52,873 nt of DNA, taken from positions 1 through 52,873 of the forward strand of contig DATJVR010000093.1 of assembly GCA_035501735.1 (NCBI GenBank), read 5' to 3'. The position numbers and the translations under genes were made by a program. Within the stretch, counting starts at the first letter, position 1, and the number at the start of each line of letters is the position of its first letter. Below are positions 23,746 to 32,208 of the stretch, in pieces. This DNA comes from PNAI01 sp035501735. GTDB lineage: Bacteria > Pseudomonadota > Alphaproteobacteria > Rhizobiales > Xanthobacteraceae. The notes below the pieces were generated by a model. That model was not told where the DNA came from. It searched no databases and worked only from the letters and a program-made list of their open reading frames with translations.

Positions 23746-25272
23746 TCAGTCTCGGGCAACACGCCGGCCGAACAGCACAATCGCTCCCACCGGAATCACA
23801 AAGCCCATCACCACGACCCAGGTGAAAAGCGGACCGAGCTCGCCGTACTCGCCGCGCGCCACGATAAAAATCTCGTTGAGATATTTGGTCTGCAGCGCGC
23901 CTGCCACCAGCGCGATATTCATCAGCGAAGCCATCAGCGCGAACCAGGTCGCGCGTTGGCCGTCGGGCGCATAGAAGGCGATCAGCATGAGCAACGGCAC
24001 CATGCTGAGCTGGTCGAATGGCGATTGCGCCGCCGAATCGATCAGCATGATCGCATGCGCGCCGAAGCCAAAATGCGCCTCGGTCCAGTGATGCAGGCCG
24101 TACACCAGCCCGAGGCCTGGCAGGGCCAGGATCGTATCGGCGACCGCGATCCAGAACAGCACCGCAGTCACCGAATATTGCGTGACTTGTTTGGAAAACG
24201 CCCACAGCGATACGACCGCGATGATGGCCGCGGTCTGCCGCAGCACGCCGTAGAAATCCGCGTCGAACTTGAGCACATCGAGCGTAAACCAGAAGAAGCC
24301 ATCGCCGAGATTGGGGGTCGCGCGGAATGCGAAGATGATGACGCTGGTGAAAAGGATGGCCCGGCGCATTGCGGGCGTGAGCGTTCGCGTCACGAGATAG
24401 AGCATGGCGCAGACGACTGTCAGCGAAATGACGAAAGTCCATTCCTGCGCAAAAGGCACGTCGGCCAATCCGAGCATCAGCACGATCGCGCCGAAGCCGA
24501 GGCCGCCGCCGAGAATGCGCCAGTCGATCGGACGCCGTTCCGCCGGTGCCGCGCGGCGGACGAACACCCCGGTAATCGAGATCGCCGGCATCAGCAGGCC
24601 GATCAGGAACACGGTCTCGCGCGAGAACATGCCGGCAAGCCAGCCCGACAATCCGGCAACCGAAAGCACGCCCGCCGACACCGCAAGCCGCCCGAGCACC
24701 TGCACCATGCCGAGATCGGCGCGCACGTCGTGCTCCGGCCGTACCTTGCCCGACTCATCCTTGCGCGGGACGACTTCCGTGGACATGGCATCAGCGACCA
24801 CGTCCTGCATCACTTGGCCGACAACCACCAGCATCCAGCCGAGAACGTAGAGTTGGTTCGGATGGGCGAAGACGATCCATCCGCCGGCGCCGCCGGCCAA
24901 AATGATCAGGCCGGCGGACATCATCCCGGCTCCCATCAGCACGTAGGACCCGCGTTGCGAATTGAACAGCGGCACGCAATCGACGAGTTCCCCGAACACC
25001 ATCTTCACGGTCCACGGCAGGCTGAACCAGACCGCGATGCCGGCCAGTTCCGACGGCGACAGCGTCAGGCTCTCCTTGACCCAAAGATCGCGCGTGATGT
25101 CGACGATGCCCGCCGCGCCGAAGGCGAAATAGACCATCAGCACCGGCAGATAGCGCAGCCTGAACGCCTTGATCGGCTGCAGCAGGCTGTCCACCCACGC
25201 CGGCCACAGACTCGCGACCGGCGCATGCGCGAGCGGTGCAGGCTGTTGTTGAGGCTGGGACGTTTCGCTCAT
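23746..25272 (-). CDS. MFS carrier, BT1 (folate/biopterin transporter)-like
   Basis: This is a polytopic carrier of 508 residues. The block VDITRDLWVKESLTLSPSEL followed by WFSLPWTVKMVFGELVDCVP and RGSYVLMGAGMM resembles the BT1/folate-biopterin transporter branch of the MFS (the usual lPW.iKp..G..sD pattern). About twelve hydrophobic helices are seen. The chosen ATG starts MSETSQPQQQPAPLAH; an upstream in-frame start would overlap the preceding gene. The gap to that gene is 25 bases, so the two are probably co-transcribed. Pairing of a pterin-type carrier with a MetE-C-like protein hints at pteridine or methyl-group chemistry. This is inference. Confidence 0.8.
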   Translation of the reverse strand: MSETSQPQQQPAPLAHAPVASLWPAWVDSLLQPIKAFRLRYLPVLMVYFAFGAAGIVDITRDLWVKESLTLSPSELAGIAVWFSLPWTVKMVFGELVDCVPLFNSQRGSYVLMGAGMMSAGLIILAGGAGGWIVFAHPNQLYVLGWMLVVVGQVMQDVVADAMSTEVVPRKDESGKVRPEHDVRADLGMVQVLGRLAVSAGVLSVAGLSGWLAGMFSRETVFLIGLLMPAISITGVFVRRAAPAERRPIDWRILGGGLGFGAIVLMLGLADVPFAQEWTFVISLTVVCAMLYLVTRTLTPAMRRAILFTSVIIFAFRATPNLGDGFFWFTLDVLKFDADFYGVLRQTAAIIAVVSLWAFSKQVTQYSVTAVLFWIAVADTILALPGLGLVYGLHHWTEAHFGFGAHAIMLIDSAAQSPFDQLSMVPLLMLIAFYAPDGQRATWFALMASLMNIALVAGALQTKYLNEIFIVARGEYGELGPLFTWVVVMGFVIPVGAIVLFGRRVARD

Positions 25273-25297
25273 CGCTCGGGAGGATAGACCTTCGCGG

Positions 25298-26443
25298 CTA
25301 TTTCCAAAATTCTCGGCTGGCGATCCACGCACCCTCCGCCATGGCGGCGAGCTTGGCCCACACCACCTGCGGGTCGACCGCCGCCTGGCCGACCCAGGTG
25401 CCGTAGCCGCAATCGCTGCCCGCGATGACGTTCTCGCGCCCGACTAGCTTGGCGTAGCGACCGATGCGCTGCGCGATCAGCTCGGGATGCTCGATGAAGT
25501 TCGATTTCGATTCGATCACGCCCGGAATGAGGACTTTGCCGTCCGGCAATTTCACGCGCTCGAACAATGTCCACTCGTGCGCGTGCCGCGGATTGGCGGC
25601 TTCGAAGGAGATCGCCAACGGCCGCGCCAGGAACACAATGTCCACGATATCGGCGAACGGCACGTCGTAATGATGCGGGCCCTCGTAGTTGCCCCAGCAC
25701 AAATGCATGCGCAGTTGTTCGGGCGGAATATTGCGCAGCGCATGATTGAGCGCTTCGATGTGCTGCTGAATGCGCTTGCGGAATTCCTTGAGCTCGAGAT
25801 TGGCGTATTGGATATGCCGGCCCATGCCGAGATCCGGACAATCGATCTGCAACACGATGCCGGCCTTGGCCACGGTTTCATATTCGTCGCGCATCGCCTC
25901 TGCGATCGCGTGCAGATAGCTTTCCTGATCCTTGTAATGGTCGTTGCGGAAGAACAGCGACACCACGCCCGGTGAAGCCGCGCTCATGAACGCGCCTCTT
26001 GCCTTCACGTGGGTGAGTGCGGCCTTGAGATTGTCGACGTCCTCGCGCGCTGCCGCCGCATCGCGCACGCTGATTGGCGCGTTGCACGCCGGCGTCTTGC
26101 GCCGCGAGCGTCCCGGATCGCCGAACACGCGTTTGGCGAGGTTCGGATACTCCGCGAGGTCCTGATAGACGAACGTGTTGCCGGTGCCGCCGAAACCGCT
26201 GAGCCGATCCTTCACGTAGGTCGCGTAGCTCGGCTTTGACATTTCTCCGTCGTTGACGAGATCGACTCCTGCGTCGGCCTGCTTCTTCACCACTTCGGCG
26301 ACCGCCGCGCGCACCTGCGCCGCGAGCGCCGTCTTTTCCACCGGTACGCCCTCTTCCTTTGCGTACATGGTACGGATCAGGTCTTCGGGCCTTGGCAGGC
26401 TGCCGGTGTGGGTGGTCAAAAAACGGTCAGTGCTGCGCTGCAT
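25298..26443 (-). CDS. MetE C-terminal-domain-like (cobalamin-independent) methyltransferase
   Basis: This 381-residue protein corresponds to only the catalytic half of MetE (Meth_synt_2 family). The zinc ligands are all present: His247 and Cys249 in RMHLCWGN, Glu281 in ISFEAANP and Cys345 in GSDCGYGT. The start MQRSTDRFLTTHTGSLPRP carries the family opening. Stand-alone proteins of this kind do not always make methionine; relatives act in alkyl-coenzyme M chemistry, thiol transfer or demethylation with other methyl donors. Here it heads a three-gene leftward run with a BT1-like carrier and a flavin monooxygenase. The substrate is therefore open. The domain call is firm. Confidence 0.9.
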   Translation of the reverse strand: MQRSTDRFLTTHTGSLPRPEDLIRTMYAKEEGVPVEKTALAAQVRAAVAEVVKKQADAGVDLVNDGEMSKPSYATYVKDRLSGFGGTGNTFVYQDLAEYPNLAKRVFGDPGRSRRKTPACNAPISVRDAAAAREDVDNLKAALTHVKARGAFMSAASPGVVSLFFRNDHYKDQESYLHAIAEAMRDEYETVAKAGIVLQIDCPDLGMGRHIQYANLELKEFRKRIQQHIEALNHALRNIPPEQLRMHLCWGNYEGPHHYDVPFADIVDIVFLARPLAISFEAANPRHAHEWTLFERVKLPDGKVLIPGVIESKSNFIEHPELIAQRIGRYAKLVGRENVIAGSDCGYGTWVGQAAVDPQVVWAKLAAMAEGAWIASREFWK

Positions 26444-26771
26444 CGTCGGCTCATCGATGTTTGGGAAATCAGTTGCGGTTTATCTGGCTGATTGCAAATG
26501 ATTTTGCGCTGCCGGCCAAAGATCGATGCACGCCTCCTCGAATCAAAATGCATGCAGTCGCAACGAGTAATCGTGGTTCGGGTCAAGAGCCAGATACCAG
26601 ACGAACACACAATTATTGTTGCGCTGCGGGCACACCCAGTGAGGTTTTACAGTAAGTATCTGAAAGATTGGGGACACTTGCTATCCACACTGCATGAAAA
26701 GTGTTAGCAATTAACCATGATCATCGAATCACGAAAGCAAATTCGGTGATCGGCAATGGGGAGCTTTGGCT
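26444..26771. other. Divergent intergenic region, AT-rich
   Basis: This gap separates the leftward methyltransferase run from a rightward small exported gene. Short frames exist on both strands, but none has a ribosome binding site or coding character. GGGGAG at about 26757-26762 is the ribosome binding site of the next gene. I see no hairpin or operator of note. Confidence 0.4.
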
Positions 26772-27026
26772 ATGATGAAATTTGCTACGAAATTCTTGGT
26801 TGCTGGCGCTGTCGCGGCTCTGGCGATTGCGATGTCGGTAGCGCCGGGTGAGGCAAAGAAGAAAGCGGCAGCCAAAACGTGCGGTGGCCCGGGTCTTTGC
26901 TCAACGGACTGCAAGAATGGCTTCTGCAGCGTGTACCTCTGCGGCGCCGATGGCGCTTGGTACCCTGCAGTGCTGACGCCGGTTTGCCCGCAAGGCAATT
27001 GCGTCAACGTTCGCAAGAAGTGCTGA
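26772..27026 (+). CDS. Small exported cysteine-rich protein
   Basis: This is an 84-residue secreted protein of unknown family. The start MMKFATKFLVAGAVAALAIA is a clear signal peptide that ends near GEAKK. The mature part of about 55 residues holds eight cysteines (CGGPGLCSTDCKNGFC, CGADG, CPQGNC, KKC at the end), enough for four disulfides. A basic patch KKKAAAK stands before the first cysteine. GGGGAG lies about 10 bases before the double ATG. The pattern could be a small disulfide-rich effector, antimicrobial or structural protein. No processing or partner genes are nearby. Confidence 0.82.
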   Translation: MMKFATKFLVAGAVAALAIAMSVAPGEAKKKAAAKTCGGPGLCSTDCKNGFCSVYLCGADGAWYPAVLTPVCPQGNCVNVRKKC

Positions 27027-27244
27027 ACAGCCTTTAAGTCCGAGCTTCTCTACTATCGTCTGAGCTTTTGCCGTGCTTTCTGCCTGAACGTAGGAAGCGC
27101 GGCATGGCTTTTTGCGGACCCTTGCCGCCGCTATGAACGAGCCGTCTGGTCCGACTTGACTGCTGCGCCTGCTTGCTTAGGTTGCGCGCAATTTCCAGAT
27201 CGCCGGACGCGGAGCGTCACGGCTCCACTGTAAGGAAGCGACCG

Positions 27245-27370
27245 ATGAAAGTGCGTAATTCCTTGAAATCGCTGCGCGGGCGGCACCGCGACAACCGCAT
27301 CGTGCGGCGTAAGGGTCGGGTATACATCATCAACAAGGTGCATCGCCGCTATAAGGCCCGCCAAGGCTGA
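27245..27370 (+). CDS. rpmJ: Ribosomal protein bL36, cysteine-free (YkgO-type) variant
   Basis: This is large-subunit ribosomal protein bL36, 41 residues, MKVRNSLKSLRGRHRDNRIV then RRKGRVYIINKVHRRYKA. It lacks the CxxC...C/H zinc ligands of classic bL36 and has the KVRNSLKSLR opening of the C-minus form. Upstream in-frame codons do not belong to the protein; GGAAG sits properly before this ATG. In organisms with both forms, the C-minus copy is induced under zinc limitation. In many Hyphomicrobiales it is the only copy. The TPR-protein gene follows in the same direction about 120 bases on. Confidence 0.96.
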   Translation: MKVRNSLKSLRGRHRDNRIVRRKGRVYIINKVHRRYKARQG

Positions 27371-27488
27371 ATTCGGCGTCCAATGCCCCGCCCGGCCCCA
27401 GAACGGCCCCCTAAATTCGGACGAAATTCGGTGGCTTGATGGCCGCCGCTGGCTTTCGCGCCGGCGGCCGGCAGGATAAATTAGGGCC

Positions 27489-28136
27489 ATGGTACTGCGA
27501 CTGACCGTATTCGCCCTCAGTATCGGCATGGCTGCGGCAACCCTCGCCGCAGGCAGCCCGGTGATGGCCGAGGCCATTCAACCGCCCGGCGACCAGCAGC
27601 CGCTCGAGCCGATGCACCCGCCGTCCGACCTGCCGAAGCCGCAGCACGGCGACCGCACCCGCAATCTCGACTTCCTGTTCGAGGCGCTCAAGGTCGCCCC
27701 CGACGACGCCAGCGCCAAGGCGGTCGAGGACCGGATCTGGGCGCTTTGGCTCGCCTCCGGCAGCGACACGGCCAACTTGCTCATGTCGAGGGTCAAGACG
27801 GCGGTCGAGGCCCAGGATGTGGACCTTGCGATCAAGCTGCTCGACTACATCATCGAGCTCAAGCCCGATTACACTGAGGCCTGGAACCGCCGCGCCACGC
27901 TTTACTATATGAAGAAGGATTACGCCCACGCTCTCGCCGACATCGAGCAGGTGCTGGCACGCGAGCCGCGCCACTTCGGCGCGATATCGGGGCTCGGCAT
28001 GATCCTGCAGGAATACGGCGACGACAAGCACGCGCTGGAAGCGTTCCGCCGCGCGCTCGCCATTCACCCGCATCTGCAGCGCATCCCCGAGCTGGTGAAG
28101 TCGCTCACCGAAAAAGTCGAAGGCCGGGATATCTGA
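27489..28136 (+). CDS. Exported TPR-repeat protein
   Basis: This is a 215-residue periplasmic protein. The signal peptide MVLRLTVFALSIGMAAATLA ends near VMAEA. A proline-rich spacer (QPPGDQQPLEPMHPPSDLP) follows, then helical repeats. At least two canonical TPRs are readable: YTEAWNRRATLYYMKKDYAH with ALADIEQVLAREP, and HFGAISGLGMILQEYGDDKH with ALEAFRRALAIHP. This protein is commonly found just after bL36 in Bradyrhizobium-type genomes. Its partner proteins are unknown; TPRs bind other proteins. The start follows TAGGGCC rather than a strong ribosome binding site. The call is firm for architecture, open for role. Confidence 0.9.
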   Translation: MVLRLTVFALSIGMAAATLAAGSPVMAEAIQPPGDQQPLEPMHPPSDLPKPQHGDRTRNLDFLFEALKVAPDDASAKAVEDRIWALWLASGSDTANLLMSRVKTAVEAQDVDLAIKLLDYIIELKPDYTEAWNRRATLYYMKKDYAHALADIEQVLAREPRHFGAISGLGMILQEYGDDKHALEAFRRALAIHPHLQRIPELVKSLTEKVEGRDI

Positions 28137-28492
28137 CGTCCGCGTAATGCGCGGGACCGCCGAAATCTCCACCCACTGTCAGTCGTCTGCTGTCGGGCGC
28201 TAACGCGGGCATCGTCAAACCGCGGATGATCTCTGCCATGCGCGGACACGCATAATTCCCTCGAACAACGACTTAGGGCCCCTTCTCACGGGCAGGTGTA
28301 TTCCGTAGGCTTTGTACAGCTGCTTGGTGACGGGAATGCCGAAATCGCCGTCGAGCGGAATGGGCAGCGCGAATGCCGTCGGCGGGCTTTTGATCTCTAT
28401 CGGTCCACCTTTTTTGCCGGTTCATTTGGACATCGCGTGCCCGACATGGCGCGTGCTTCGGAATTCACCAATCAACAGGGGAGAATTGCGTT
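28137..28492. other. Intergenic region with a possible decayed leftward frame
   Basis: Leftward, bases 28421-28215 are open without any ATG, GTG or TTG start and read SPPTAFALPIPLDGDFGIPV then TKQLYKAYGIHLP to a stop. It reads like protein but has no start, so it may be a gene remnant or chance. Short rightward frames here lack coding character. The 17 bases GCGGGCATCGTCAAACC near 28205 recur near 30592. GGGGAG at about 28479 is the ribosome binding site of the next gene. Confidence 0.35.
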
Positions 28493-28882
28493 ATGAAGCC
28501 GATGTATAAAATGACTCTTGCAGGGCTCGCAGGCGCCGCACTCGGAGCTGCTGCGATCCAAGCGCTTTATGCCCAGGCCAAACCGCCGGTCTATGCTGTC
28601 GTTGATATTAGCGAGATAACCGATCCGGAGGGTTTCAAAGCTATCGGCCAACGGTCCAATGCCGCTGCCTCGGCAGTGTTTAAGGAACTCGGCGGTCGCT
28701 ACCTCGCGCGCACCGACAAGATAACCGCCCTCGATGGAACTCCGCCCAAGCGCTTCATTATCATTGCCTTCGATAGCGCGGAGAAAGCACAAGCTTGGAA
28801 CAATTCGGCACCCCAAAAAGAGGTTAATGCAACCCGTATCAAGACAACCAAGTCGCGCGTGTTCGTCGTCGAGGGCATGTAA
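28493..28882 (+). CDS. Exported DUF1330-domain protein
   Basis: This is a 129-residue protein whose start MKPMYKMTLAGLAGAALGAA is a signal or anchor segment ending near LYAQAK. The DUF1330 ferredoxin-like domain follows: PPVYAVVDISEITDPEGFKA, GGRYLARTDKITALDGTPPK, RFIIIAFDSAEKAQAWNNSA. Cytoplasmic DUF1330 proteins are dimers of unknown role; this exported form with the A-Q-A signal junction is common in Bradyrhizobium. AGGGGAG lies 8-14 bases upstream of the ATG. It is transcribed alone and ends in a strong hairpin terminator. The reaction, if any, is not known. Confidence 0.9.
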   Translation: MKPMYKMTLAGLAGAALGAAAIQALYAQAKPPVYAVVDISEITDPEGFKAIGQRSNAAASAVFKELGGRYLARTDKITALDGTPPKRFIIIAFDSAEKAQAWNNSAPQKEVNATRIKTTKSRVFVVEGM

Positions 28883-28911
28883 AAAATACTCCTCGCAGAA
28901 CACTCACTCGT

Positions 28912-28939
28912 GAGGCCGCCTCGGGAGGCGGCCTCTTTT
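28912..28939 (+). terminator. Intrinsic terminator after the DUF1330 gene
   Basis: The stem GAGGCCGCC / GGCGGCCTC, with a TCGGGA loop, is followed by TTTTGTTT. Confidence 0.92.
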
Positions 28940-28980
28940 GTTTCAAGCGTGCGATGGAGGCAAGGCGGACATCGCATTGC

Positions 28981-29205
28981 TCAGTGCCGGCCGGTTTTTG
29001 TGTCCTTCCTGTTGACAAACACATGGTAGGCGACGGAGTCCCATGTGTTGTGAATGCCGATGAAGAGCAAAGGCAGTGTCGCGGCGCCCACTCCAAACAG
29101 AGCTTCGTGCGTGTGCGAAAAAGCCGCGAATGCTGATAGTGCAAGTGTTGCGTAGGCCGCCAAAGGCAGCAGAATATGCGTGATGCCAAGTCCCGATTTA
29201 TTCAA
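28981..29205 (-). CDS. Small membrane protein coupled to an MFS gene
   Basis: This is a 74-residue protein with two hydrophobic segments, THILLPLAAYATLALSAFAA and FGVGAATLPLLFIGIHN, and a short basic tail. It starts at a TTG that overlaps the stop of the upstream MFS gene (GGTTGA), so it depends on translational coupling. The sequence NTWDSVAYHVFVNRK is notable, but I know no function. A role as an accessory subunit of the carrier is possible from the coupling. A start at a TTG and the small size lower certainty. Confidence 0.7.
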   Translation of the reverse strand: MNKSGLGITHILLPLAAYATLALSAFAAFSHTHEALFGVGAATLPLLFIGIHNTWDSVAYHVFVNRKDTKTGRH

Positions 29206-30524
29206 CCGACGTTTTGAGGTTGTCTTGCCGCCAGCGCGGCTAGGATGCTGAGGACCGACAGCGCTGTGAAGCAGTGCAACGAAACTGTGTACGTACCGGT
29301 CAAATCGTACAAGGCGCCGGAGAGCAAGGGACCGGCCGCTTGCGCCAAGACCTGCACCGACAGAGCGATTCCGCGGATCGCGCCGTAGTTCGCCCGACCG
29401 AAATAGTCGGCCCAGGCGACCGGCACCAGGGTCAAGACGCCGCCGATGCCAACCCCGAATAAGCCGGCGGCGAGGTAGCCATCGGCCGCCGAGTCGATGC
29501 CTGGCATCAGCGATGTGCCGACAGTCAGAAGCATGCCGCTCAGCGCCAGCGGAAAACGGATCGGCAATAGCCGCGGGAGGAGCCCGCAGGCAATCGTCGC
29601 GAGCCCCGACATGAGCGAAAAGCAGCTGACGATCAATGCCGCCGTGGTCGGTTCGAGCCCCCGCTCCACCAAGTGGGGGGCCTGATGGAGGCTCACCCCG
29701 GCCTGCACCGGGTAGACCATCACCGTATAGAGCATGAGCAGCCAGAAGCCGGAGGTGCGGATCGCCTGCCGGCGCGAGAAGCGAGGTTCGGCAAGCGGCG
29801 GGGCAGTTGCTCCTGGCGATGGAATGGCGGGGCCTGCCTGATCAGGTTGCAGGCCCATATCTTCCGGTCGACGCACCATGAACAGGCAGACAGGGACGAA
29901 GCCCACGATCAAAGTCACTGCGCCGAGCACAATCCAGCCGGCGCGCCAGCCGTCATGCGATATGGCGAATTGCGCGATCAGAGGCATTGCCATAAGGCCG
30001 AGCATCTGCGCCAAGGTGGCGATAGAGGCCGCGACTGTCCGGCGCGCGAGAAACCAGTTGTTCAGTGCGCCATAGATGCCGAGATCGAACGGTCCTGCCC
30101 AGTTCATGCGCGCAATGCAGAACAGCAGGTAGAAGAATAACAAGGACGGGGTCAGCGACAGCAGCAGCAGGGCGATCCCGTTGACCAAGACAGCGACGCA
30201 CAATACCAGCCGTGAGCCGCGGCGGTCGAGCAGTGGGCCAATCAGCGGTGAGATCAGCGCGGCCAGCAAACCACCCAGCGATACCGCGCCCGACACGGCG
30301 GTGCGCGACCAACCGAAATCGCGCGTCAGCGGCTCGACGAAGATTGACAAGGTCGCCACCGCCGGCCCCTGCCGCGCGAAGCCGGCACAGCACAAACAGG
30401 CAAGGACGATCCAGCCGTAATAGAAAGGCGCCCACGCTGCCAGCGCCCGTGGCAACACACGTCCGACCGGCATCTGGCCCTGCGCCTCGCTCACAGGAGA
30501 AGCGTTACTGTGTCGAGCGATCAC
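29202..30524 (-). CDS. MFS transporter, monocarboxylate/oxalate-formate-like
   Basis: This is a 440-residue carrier with twelve predicted helices. The first helix WAPFYYGWIVLACLCCAGFA and the loop LTRDFGWSRTAVSGAVSLGG are typical of the OxlT/MCT-like group of bacterial MFS proteins, as is PLLDRRGSRLVLCVAVLVNG. A cytoplasmic proline-rich loop (GPAIPSPGATAPPLAEP) separates the halves. The start is either the GTG at 30524 or MPVGRVLPRA at 30473; neither has a strong ribosome binding site. A small membrane protein is coupled to its 3' end. Substrates of this group are mostly carboxylates; none is indicated here. Confidence 0.9.
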   Translation of the reverse strand: MIARHSNASPVSEAQGQMPVGRVLPRALAAWAPFYYGWIVLACLCCAGFARQGPAVATLSIFVEPLTRDFGWSRTAVSGAVSLGGLLAALISPLIGPLLDRRGSRLVLCVAVLVNGIALLLLSLTPSLLFFYLLFCIARMNWAGPFDLGIYGALNNWFLARRTVAASIATLAQMLGLMAMPLIAQFAISHDGWRAGWIVLGAVTLIVGFVPVCLFMVRRPEDMGLQPDQAGPAIPSPGATAPPLAEPRFSRRQAIRTSGFWLLMLYTVMVYPVQAGVSLHQAPHLVERGLEPTTAALIVSCFSLMSGLATIACGLLPRLLPIRFPLALSGMLLTVGTSLMPGIDSAADGYLAAGLFGVGIGGVLTLVPVAWADYFGRANYGAIRGIALSVQVLAQAAGPLLSGALYDLTGTYTVSLHCFTALSVLSILAALAARQPQNVG

Positions 30525-30866
30525 CCCGCAAGCGGCAAGCTGGCCGCCATGTCCGCTGACTGGCCGCTATCGGAAGGAAAGCCGACATAGCGCGGGCATC
30601 GTCAAACCGACGCTCGCGACCCATACGGGACCTCGGGAGGACCGCTTATGGCGCGTCATTCATCCGCTAACGCGATTGTAGTGCTTTTGCCACATATGGA
30701 TGCAAGTCGTTCAACACGCAATGATGTAAGGCTGTTGTAAGTAATACCCCGTAATTAACGCAATGATCGGATGCTGCTCGTTACTCCATTAGGTTTGGAT
30801 TGGCGTCGCATCGTTTGCGGTGTTCGGATCGCGGCAAAGTTTGTGTCTCGACAACAATAGATTACG
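30525..30866. other. Divergent intergenic region before the RND operon
   Basis: This is an AT-rich stretch between the leftward MFS gene and the rightward efflux operon. It contains a second copy of the 17 bases seen near 28205 (GCGGGCATCGTCAAACC). I could not find a convincing metal-regulator operator (for example a CueR- or CzcR-type repeat), open frame or terminator in it. Confidence 0.4.
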
Positions 30867-32180
30867 ATGAATTTCCAACCCACGCTCGGTGTACTTCAAC
30901 GTGCGAGAGCCGCGTTTGGCAAACTAATTTCGGATTTGCAAATTCAGACGCTTACCGCTAGCGTCCGCCCATTGCTTCAACGCCGGAATAGATTGCTCGC
31001 CACGCTTTTTTTTACGATCGGTCTTGGCACGGCGTGGCTTCTGTTGGGCATCGGCGCGCGCTCGACGACCGGACACGCACAATCGGTGAACCACTCCGAG
31101 GGCGTTTTCGTTCCCACTCCTGAGCAATGGGCGACGTTTACCGTCGTACTTGTCGAGCAACACATTTTCCGCTCCGAGCATGTGACAGAAGGAAAGATCG
31201 CCGTAAACGAGGACCGCTCGACGCTGATTTTTTCGCCCTACTCAGGCCGTGTGACCAAGTTGCTGGCTAAACCGGGTGACACCGTGGAACGCGGCGACCC
31301 GCTGTTTGTGATCGAGGCCGCCGACATGGTGCAGGCGCAAAACGATTTCATTGCCGCCATCGCGGCCAGGAACAAGGCGCGCTCGCAACTTAGTTTGGCA
31401 GAGGTGGTCGAGAAGCGCCACCGCGATCTCTACAATGACAAAGCGGTCGCGTTACGCGAACTCGAGCAGGCGCAGGCTGGGCTGGTCGCCGCTCAGAACG
31501 ACATGCGCTCGGCAGAGACGGCGCTTGAGGCCGTCCGCAATCGTCTCCGTATCCTGGGCAAAAGTGATGAGGAAATCGCCGCCTTTGAGGAAACTGGAAA
31601 AATAAATGCTGAAACCACGATTCAGGCCCCAATTGCGGGAACGGTTGTGCAGCGAAAAGTGGGGCCCGGCCAGTACATCAACGCCGGCGCAAGCGATGCG
31701 GCGTTCGTAGTTGGTGATTTGTCGACGGTCTGGCTGATCGCTTATGTGCGCGAAACTGAGGCCTCCAAGGTGCACGACGGCCAGGAGATCAGCTTCACCG
31801 TGCTCTCGCAGCCTGATGAGATCTACACCGGCAATCTCAGCTATGTCGCGTCGACCATGGATACGAACACGCGTCGCCTTCTGGTCCGCGCAACCATTCA
31901 AAATCCACGCGGCACGCTCAAACCGGAGATGTACTCAACGGTGCACATCTTTACAGGCGAAGGCGATTTGGCTGCGGCTGTACCGCGCGATGCGATCATT
32001 TACGAAGGCGATGCCGCGCGCGTTTGGGTTGCCCAAAAGGACAAGACCATTGCTCTTCGCCGGATCATGCCGGGCCTCACCGATAACGGAATGGTGCAGG
32101 TGCTCGATGGTCTGCAGCCGGGCGAACAGGTCGTGACCAAAGGCAGCCTTTTCATCGATCGAGCGGCCGTAGGCAGCTGA
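30867..32180 (+). CDS. RND efflux periplasmic adaptor (CusB/CzcB-like)
   Basis: This is a membrane-fusion protein of 437 residues that links the RND pump to an outer-membrane channel. A single N-terminal membrane segment (LATLFFTIGLGTAWLLLG, about 43-60) is preceded by an unusually long, basic cytoplasmic stretch. The barrel-sandwich halves are GRVTKLLAKPGDTVERGDPL and TTIQAPIAGTVVQRKVGPGQ, separated by an alpha-hairpin (QAQNDFIAAIAARNKARSQL to AVRNRLRILG). The beta-barrel domain with VWLIAYVRETEASKV and the membrane-proximal end GLQPGEQVVTKGSLFIDRA follow. No His-rich or Met-rich metal-binding N-terminus is seen. The pump gene lies 28 bases on. Confidence 0.93.
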   Translation: MNFQPTLGVLQRARAAFGKLISDLQIQTLTASVRPLLQRRNRLLATLFFTIGLGTAWLLLGIGARSTTGHAQSVNHSEGVFVPTPEQWATFTVVLVEQHIFRSEHVTEGKIAVNEDRSTLIFSPYSGRVTKLLAKPGDTVERGDPLFVIEAADMVQAQNDFIAAIAARNKARSQLSLAEVVEKRHRDLYNDKAVALRELEQAQAGLVAAQNDMRSAETALEAVRNRLRILGKSDEEIAAFEETGKINAETTIQAPIAGTVVQRKVGPGQYINAGASDAAFVVGDLSTVWLIAYVRETEASKVHDGQEISFTVLSQPDEIYTGNLSYVASTMDTNTRRLLVRATIQNPRGTLKPEMYSTVHIFTGEGDLAAAVPRDAIIYEGDAARVWVAQKDKTIALRRIMPGLTDNGMVQVLDGLQPGEQVVTKGSLFIDRAAVGS

Positions 32181-32208
32181 ACGATCATAGGCACCCAGAG
32201 CCGTCTTT

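Noticed and set aside
22861..25287. Rightward open frame of 808 codons
   Set aside because: It spans two well-supported leftward genes (flavin monooxygenase and BT1-like carrier) in antisense; it is rich in His/Arg and has no domain.
28215..28421. Leftward frame with TAFALPIPLDGDFGIPV as a gene
   Set aside because: It has no start codon in the frame and no ribosome binding site. It is kept only as a possible remnant.
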